Positions 58,875 to 64,000 of a stretch of 64,000 bases of DNA are shown piece by piece (positions within the stretch are counted from its first letter, which is position 1; each line of letters begins with the position of its first letter). The stretch is from Corynebacterium aquatimens (GTDB lineage Bacteria; Actinomycetota; Actinomycetes; Mycobacteriales; Mycobacteriaceae). Where the stretch lies: NCBI RefSeq assembly GCF_030408395.1, contig NZ_CP046980.1:2170001-2234000 (forward strand). The letters are read 5' to 3'. Under the pieces are notes generated by a model. That model had not been told where the DNA came from, made no database searches, and was given only the letters and a program-made list of their open reading frames with translations. The position numbers and the translations under genes were made by a program.

Positions 58875-59221
58875 TGCGTGAGATCTCCCCTGATCGGTGA
58901 ATGTATTCCGAAGAAATTTGAAGCTACCTGCCAGGCCAAGGATAAGTGAGCCTGTCAACAAAAACGCCCCCAGTAGCTACAAAACCGTAGGTATTAACCT
59001 ACTCTTCACCTGCTCATTAGCTTCCCGTTTACAATCCCGTGGAGTTCAGTCCCCGCGAGTAGATGAACATTCAGCTAACTTTTCTTTATTGTCCTACGAT
59101 CGGCCTGACAGTGGCAATACAGGGCTTTATGATCAATACATCCGTTGTAGTTACGGGCTCTAAAGTGACGCTTCCGCTTCTCGACGATCACCCGTGAGCC
59201 CCACGAAAGAAAGCGCCACAC
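58875..59221. promoter_or_regulatory. 347-bp divergent promoter region between two giant adhesin genes
   Basis: Separates genes starting at 58874 (minus) and 59222 (plus). AT-richer than the surroundings (for example ACCTACTCTTCACCTG, TTTCTTTATTGTCC near 59085). No coding region. Divergent expression could be controlled together from here. Confidence 0.5.
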
Positions 59222-62200
59222 ATGCCCAAGCGTTTCCCATTCCGAACCGCCATCGCCGGTCTGACCGCCCTGGCCATCGCCTCCCCCGTCGTCGCCCCGG
59301 TGAACACCTCCTTGCTCGCCGCAGCCGTTGCCCAGGTCCGCGAGGATCTGTCCACTCGCAACAAGCTGGTGTTCAAGGCTCGCCCAAATACCCCATCTGA
59401 CAACCCCGCCGAGGTCGCTTACAGGACCGAGGGCACCTTCTCGGTTCAGGTCCCCAACCCGGAGCCAAACAGCAAGGTCCAGTTCTTCCTCGACGGCGTA
59501 GCCCAAGGCGAACCGGTTGCAATCACGAACGGCTACGCCTCCATCACGGTGAAGCCGACGTCATTCACTACCGACGCCTTCAAGCACGTCGTCACCGCAC
59601 GTTACGTTGACCCCAATGGATTCAACGTTCGCGCTGATGTGACCAAGGAATTTGCGACCAAACTGACCGAGGCGGCCGTACCAAAAGAAGTGAAGTCGCA
59701 AAACATCACAGATGAGGAGATCAGGGACAACCGGTACTCATTCACCATCAATGGTTCCAGCAAAACGGACAGCAATCCCCTAGCTTTGAAGCAGGGCCAA
59801 GAATTCACCCTGACCGGATCTAATAGCTTCTCTGGACGTGGCTTCACCAACGTTTGGGAGATCGGCCTAAACCCACCCTCAGGAACTGAGTTCGTATCGG
59901 CTAAGCGCACGGACAGAACCGCCAGTGTTGCTTACCAAGGCGCTGACTCCAACGGCGTGGGCATCCGAGTGCATCAGGACGCGGACGGAAACTGGGGAGT
60001 GCCCGGAAATCCGAAGGCAAACCCCGGCAACGCGTTTATTACCTTCCGCCCGGATGACTTCAAAATGTACAATGCCCAAAAAGCTGAGGTAGAAGGAAAG
60101 TTCAAGGCACCGCAAACCCCGGGTATCTACTACCCTCAGTTCGCCATCTTTAAGTACACCGGAATAACAGGTGGCAATAAGACGCGCTACATGCACCGCA
60201 TGGACACCGCTGTGTTCCGAGTCACTTCGCCGGAGCTGCCAGAGCGCTACCTCCGCAAACAGGTGACCGTCGCCTTGGCCCCCGAACAAAAGCTTCAGGC
60301 TACCGTCGACGGCACCTTGGTAGCGACTGTTTCGCCCAAAGCATCAGGAACGGTGACGTTTATCCGCCCAGGTTCCAACGGCACGCAAGACGAGCAGCTG
60401 GGCACAGCAGGAATCGTGAACGGCGAAGCGAAACTTTACCCAGTAAACTTCGAAACCCACGGCGAGCAGGACATCAAGCTTAAGTTCATCCCAGCTCAAG
60501 GCACCGACTGGGCGGAGTCTGAGGGAACCGGGCAGGTGTATGTCGAGCACGCTCCGGCGCAGGCTACCAGTATCACCCTTACTCTGCCTTCGGAAACCGT
60601 CCAGGGTGTCAAGTTCGATGCCTCTGCCTCGGTCGATCAGAAAGTCGATGGAACGATCCAGTTCTACTCGGTGGTAGAAGAGCAGGGTACCAAGATCGAC
60701 GTAAAGTACGGCGAACCCATCCCGGTCAATGAAGCAAACGACTGGACTGCAAAGGTCCAGCCACAGCTGTTCAAACTCGGTCTGCAAACCGCCAAGGCCG
60801 TCTTCACGCCTAATGACACCAAGGCCTACAAGGGTTCCGAAAAGACCCAGGACATCTATATCAAGCAGCCGACGACGACAATCACCCTCTCAGCCGAAGA
60901 GGGTAAGAAGGTCGGCGAGGATGTCAAAATCACCGCCAAGATCGACCCAGCTGTGGCTGGCACGATCGTTTTCACCGACGGTGATAAGGCATTGGACACC
61001 AAGTCGGTCGCCGCTGGTACGAGCGAAGTTACAATCACTAAGTCGTTCAATACTGCCGGAAGTCACGCGCTGAAAGCTGTGTTCACTCCGCTCGACAACG
61101 TGACATACCCGACCGCTGAAAGCACGACAAATCTGGTTATCGGCGACCGGAACAAGATCGACACGACGCTTGAGCTTCGCTCGGACAAGTCTGAGCTGAC
61201 CGTGGGCGAATCCGCCATCGTCACCGCTAAGGTTCCTACCGGAGTCGAAGGCCGCGTGATGTTTGACGACGGCACCGGTGTCCAAGCTTTTGCGCCGGTG
61301 GACCCAGCCACTGGTGAGGCGAAGTTCACCTACATCCCGCGCACCGACGGCAAGAAGACAGTCCAGGCTGAGTTTGTCCCCATCAACGCATCTGCAGCCA
61401 CCCACAACGGCACGACGAAGAGCGTCGACATCACCGTGAAAGCGGCAAGCAGCGTTAATCAGGATACGAACCTCGTGCTCACCGGCCCGAAGTCCGTTAC
61501 CGAAGGCGACTCAATCACGCTGACAGCCTTCGTCAACCCGAGGGGCGCCACGGGAACCGTTCAGTTCTCAGATGGAACCGGTCCTATCGGAGAGGCAGTC
61601 ACGATCAAGAACGGCAAAGCGGAAATCACCGTGCCTAATGCATCGCTTGGTGACTACCAGTACATGGCAGCGTACAACCCGACCGGCGCCTTCAACGCCA
61701 CGCTCCCAGCGACGCACGCCGTGAAGGTCAACCCGAAACCAGCTCCGGTGACCAATACCGTGACCGCGACGGCTACCCCATCCACCGTCACCACCACGGC
61801 AACAACGACCAAGACGGAGCCGACCACAACCACCAAGGTCGAATCGACAACGACTACGGAGACAACCACCGTCGAGAAGCCGACGACCATTACGTCGGTG
61901 ACGACCAAGACCGAACCGACCACAACCACCAAGGTCGAATCGACAACGACTACGGAGACAACCACCGTCGAGAAGCCGACGACCATTACGTCGGTGACGA
62001 CCAAGACCGAACCGACCACAACCACCAAGGTCGAATCGACAACGACTACGGAGACAACCACCGTCGAGAAGCCGACGACCATTACGTCGGTGACGACGAA
62101 GACGGAACCGACCACAACCACCAAGGTCGAATCGACAACGACCACGGAAACGACCACCACAACGGCTACCCCGTCAACCGTGACCACCACGGCAACAACG

Positions 62201-63274
62201 ACCAAGACGGAGCCGACCACAACCACCAAGGTCGAATCGACAACGACTACAGAAACGACCACCACAACGGCTACCCCGTCAACCGTGACCACCACGGCAA
62301 CAACGACCAAGACGGAGCCGACCACGACCACCAAGGTCGAGCCGACTACGACTACGGCGACGACCACCGTTGAGAAGCCGACGACCGTCACGTCGGTGAC
62401 GACCAAGACCGAGCCGACCACGACCACCAAGGTCGAATCGACAACGACCACGGCGACCACCACCGTCGAGAAGCCGACGACCGCTACGGCCACGACGACT
62501 GTCGGTGAGGTCACCAAGTCGACAACGGCAACGACGACGGAGACGAAGACGGATACAACGACCGTCGAGAAGCCAACGACGCTCTCCACGACGGTGAAGG
62601 AGACGGCGACTGAGACCGTCGAGAAGCCGACGACTGTGGTGAAGCCGACGACCGTGACGGCCAAGGAAACGGTGACCACAAAGGAAACCGCAACCGAGCG
62701 TGCGACGACCACTGTGGACCGTCCGACGACCGTCACAGAGAAGGAGACCGTCACCACGACGGCGACCAACAATGTGACCACCACGCAGCAGGTCCCAGGT
62801 GCGACGGGTACGCTTCCGGCGCCGGCTGTGGATGCGTCGAAGGTTGTGGAGACCCCCGCTGGCCGCGACGTCACGCTCACCGCGTCCACGACGCCGGGTA
62901 CGAAGGGCGAGATCGTCTTTGTGACCAAGGACGGCCAGGTCCTGGGCAAGGCGCCTATCGGCAAGGACGGCACCGCGAAGCTGACCCACAGCTTCACCAC
63001 TCCGGGTTCCTACGAGATCCAGTCCTACGTCCAAGCACCCGACGGCACGAAGGGCCAGAAGTCCCCGAGCTTCACCGTCACCGTTGCGGACAAGGGCGGC
63101 TCGAGCGTCAAGCTCGGTGCAGGCTCCGCGGACAGCTCCAGCACGGACAACAAGACCGCGCTCTACGCCGGAATCGGTGTTCTGCTGGCCTTCCTGCTGG
63201 GCGCGATCAGCATCGCTCTGCTGGGTCACCCGGCTGTGAAGAAGTTCTTCGCGAGCATCGGGATTCACTACTAA
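59222..63274 (+). CDS. giant Thr-rich surface protein, membrane-anchored
   Basis: 1350 aa, AAGAAAG upstream. Signal peptide about 1-38 (FRTAIAGLTALAIASPVVAP). N-terminal domain 45-345 shared with the 45754 and 53367 proteins (NSKVQFFLDGVAQGEP; HVVTARYVDPNGFNVRADV; WEIGLNPPSGTEFVSAKRTD; QTPGIYYPQFAIFKY; MDTAVFRV). Five Ig-like domains (345-835). A 350-residue stalk of TTTTK/VESTTTT repeats (840-1190), one more Ig-like domain (1205-1290) and a membrane helix ALYAGIGVLLAFLLGAISIA then HPAVKKFFASIGIHY. No LPxTG. The stalk is a likely wall-spanning, glycosylated spacer. A related gene begins at 63954. Confidence 0.87.
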   Translation: MPKRFPFRTAIAGLTALAIASPVVAPVNTSLLAAAVAQVREDLSTRNKLVFKARPNTPSDNPAEVAYRTEGTFSVQVPNPEPNSKVQFFLDGVAQGEPVAITNGYASITVKPTSFTTDAFKHVVTARYVDPNGFNVRADVTKEFATKLTEAAVPKEVKSQNITDEEIRDNRYSFTINGSSKTDSNPLALKQGQEFTLTGSNSFSGRGFTNVWEIGLNPPSGTEFVSAKRTDRTASVAYQGADSNGVGIRVHQDADGNWGVPGNPKANPGNAFITFRPDDFKMYNAQKAEVEGKFKAPQTPGIYYPQFAIFKYTGITGGNKTRYMHRMDTAVFRVTSPELPERYLRKQVTVALAPEQKLQATVDGTLVATVSPKASGTVTFIRPGSNGTQDEQLGTAGIVNGEAKLYPVNFETHGEQDIKLKFIPAQGTDWAESEGTGQVYVEHAPAQATSITLTLPSETVQGVKFDASASVDQKVDGTIQFYSVVEEQGTKIDVKYGEPIPVNEANDWTAKVQPQLFKLGLQTAKAVFTPNDTKAYKGSEKTQDIYIKQPTTTITLSAEEGKKVGEDVKITAKIDPAVAGTIVFTDGDKALDTKSVAAGTSEVTITKSFNTAGSHALKAVFTPLDNVTYPTAESTTNLVIGDRNKIDTTLELRSDKSELTVGESAIVTAKVPTGVEGRVMFDDGTGVQAFAPVDPATGEAKFTYIPRTDGKKTVQAEFVPINASAATHNGTTKSVDITVKAASSVNQDTNLVLTGPKSVTEGDSITLTAFVNPRGATGTVQFSDGTGPIGEAVTIKNGKAEITVPNASLGDYQYMAAYNPTGAFNATLPATHAVKVNPKPAPVTNTVTATATPSTVTTTATTTKTEPTTTTKVESTTTTETTTVEKPTTITSVTTKTEPTTTTKVESTTTTETTTVEKPTTITSVTTKTEPTTTTKVESTTTTETTTVEKPTTITSVTTKTEPTTTTKVESTTTTETTTTTATPSTVTTTATTTKTEPTTTTKVESTTTTETTTTTATPSTVTTTATTTKTEPTTTTKVEPTTTTATTTVEKPTTVTSVTTKTEPTTTTKVESTTTTATTTVEKPTTATATTTVGEVTKSTTATTTETKTDTTTVEKPTTLSTTVKETATETVEKPTTVVKPTTVTAKETVTTKETATERATTTVDRPTTVTEKETVTTTATNNVTTTQQVPGATGTLPAPAVDASKVVETPAGRDVTLTASTTPGTKGEIVFVTKDGQVLGKAPIGKDGTAKLTHSFTTPGSYEIQSYVQAPDGTKGQKSPSFTVTVADKGGSSVKLGAGSADSSSTDNKTALYAGIGVLLAFLLGAISIALLGHPAVKKFFASIGIHY
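61790..62510 (+). repeat. tandem coding repeats in the Thr-rich stalk (96 bp and about 105 bp periods)
   Basis: Three-plus near-identical 96-bp units (32 residues: EPTTTTKVESTTTTETTTVE then KPTTITSVTTKT) start near 61818, 61912, 62008 and 62104. Two units of a second type of about 105 bp (with ATPSTVTTTATTTKT) follow to about 62320, then degenerate copies. High identity means copy number can change by recombination or slippage. Confidence 0.9.
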
Positions 63275-63295
63275 GCGCGACTCAGTAAACGCGTA

Positions 63296-63332
63296 AAAGA
63301 GCGGCAGGAGAGTTGGACTCCTGCCGCTCTTT
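63296..63332 (+). terminator. intrinsic terminator after the giant adhesin gene
   Basis: AAAGAGCGGCAGGAG / CTCCTGCCGCTCTTT, 15-bp stem, 7-nt loop AGTTGGA; also usable by the convergent hicB-like gene. Confidence 0.9.
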
Positions 63333-63356
63333 AACGTTGTTAGGGCCTTCCACGAC

Positions 63357-63689
63357 TTACGTCTTTGCCAACTTGTAACTCACCCAAGCATTGAGGGAAA
63401 CGCCTTCGCGCGCTGCATCCATGCAAAGTTCCCGGTGAAGGGAGCTGCTTATCCGCACGTTGAACTTGCCGGAATAATCACGTTGACCGAGAGGAGCAGG
63501 GGGTTACTCACCGTTACTTCGCATGTCCTCAAGAATCTCTTCGATGAGGTTCCGCATTCCATCTTGCGATCCCTGAAGAGTGGAATCCAACCATGAAAGA
63601 CGAGGGAACTCCGCTACCGTGGTGACGAATTCGCGGTCCTCCTCTGACCAGAAGGTCTGGTACGTATATTTTTCGGCAGTGATAGTCAT
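63357..63689 (-). pseudogene. HicB-like antitoxin split by an in-frame TAA
   Basis: From ATG 63689 (GGAGG upstream): N-terminal HicB domain YTYQTFWSEEDREFVTTVAE and LDSTLQGSQDGMRNLIEEIL, then TAA at 63504-63506 after SNGE. The same frame continues PPAPLGQRDYSGKFNVRISS ... LHRELCMDAAREGVSLNAWV to a TAA at 63357, which is the ribbon-helix-helix tail of HicB. A single base change (for example GAA or CAA to TAA) accounts for it. No hicA is present on either side, so this is an orphan. The first 60 residues may still be made. Confidence 0.85.
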
Positions 63690-63953
63690 GACCGGCCTCC
63701 TTCCCTTTCGTTCATTTTCTCGATAGCCGCCAGCACCAAGCAACCCTAGGGTTTTCGCTCTACGACGCGCTAGATCCAGCCAGCGTCACCTGGGAAATGA
63801 ACAAGACCTGAACGCTTCTTGAATTTTTATATTTCCGCTGGTCATAAACCTTCGAAGAGGTGACATCAAAACCTGCTGTCTATAACCTTGGTGTATCCAT
63901 ATAGCCAGCCCCGTTGCGCAGCTGAGAGGGGCTTTTAGACAAGAGGTATCAAC

Positions 63954-64000
63954 GTGTCCCGTCGTCTCCCCTTCCGTACAGCTATTGCTGGTTTGACCGC
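63954..64000 (+). CDS. start of another surface-protein paralogue, cut by the window edge
   Basis: GTG at 63954 with AAGAGG upstream reads MSRRLPFRTAIAGLT, nearly identical to the start of the 59222 product (MPKRFPFRTAIAGLT). It is therefore another member of the large adhesin family, in tandem with it. 63690-63953 holds only its probable promoter region. Confidence 0.75.
   Translation, partial: MSRRLPFRTAIAGLT

Noticed and set aside
56115..58949. 944-aa plus-strand ORF opposite the giant surface-protein gene
   Set aside because: Antisense mirror; the minus strand has a signal peptide, regular Ig-like repeats and a membrane anchor, the plus strand none.
61790..62510. CRISPR-like array
   Set aside because: The repeats are contiguous coding repeats without spacers; the 228-bp array likewise has no spacer structure.
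61654..63000. 448-aa Val-rich minus-strand ORF opposite the Thr-rich stalk
   Set aside because: Direct complement of ACC/ACG threonine codons; no start site or plausible fold.

Overview
The window is GC-rich actinobacterial DNA, most likely a Corynebacterium (species not assignable from sequence alone). The reasons are the block purA / fda / GH76 / trmH-like / pyrE / sseA-like / clpB, which I recall as a corynebacterial arrangement; tandem HspR (HAIR) boxes before clpB; a GlxR/CRP-type box; RpoB and RpoC of corynebacterial type; and SpaA-type sortase pili.

Layout. 1-3.5 kb is an accessory patch: a surface-protein fragment, a serine hydrolase, and a colicin-E3-like RNase toxin tip with its probable immunity gene. 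An IS3 element with intact ends, a GAA target duplication and an amber codon in orfB sits directly upstream of the toxin tip. 3.5-13.1 kb carries an LADTG surface protein, then rpoC and rpoB on the minus strand, without the ribosomal-protein neighbours usual for rpoBC. 13.1-38.3 kb is mostly housekeeping (purA, a stress protein, fda, GH76, trmH, pyrE, sseA-like, clpB, a degenerate flavohaemoglobin-like protein, nitrilase, DUF1023 hydrolase, poxB). Islands of toxin-antitoxin genes (TacAT-type, HipBA), a DUF559 gene flanked by two copies of a 106-bp repeat, and a 228-bp tandem array with nested hairpins interrupt it.

38.6-64 kb is a large cell-surface locus. It holds two complete paralogous pilus clusters (major pilin + minor pilin + adhesin + class C sortase) with permuted gene order and a shared intercistronic 17-nt/hairpin element. 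Several very large adhesin-like proteins follow. Four of them (one cut by the window end) appear to share an N-terminal region, but they use different C-terminal anchors: LPETG in one, a plain membrane segment in the others. Between the pili and the adhesins lies an ABC/OLD-type ATPase whose GTGA-overlapping partner gene carries a stop at codon 7. Near the right end is a HicB-like gene with an in-frame ochre.

Across the whole window the 11-mer GCTTATCGACG occurs 16 times exactly on both strands, plus 7 copies of GCTTAACGACG. They lie in genes (different reading frames) and between genes, where chance predicts about 0.03. This uptake- or Chi-like iterated word is the most striking unexplained signal. 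I found no rRNA, tRNA or CRISPR array by eye.
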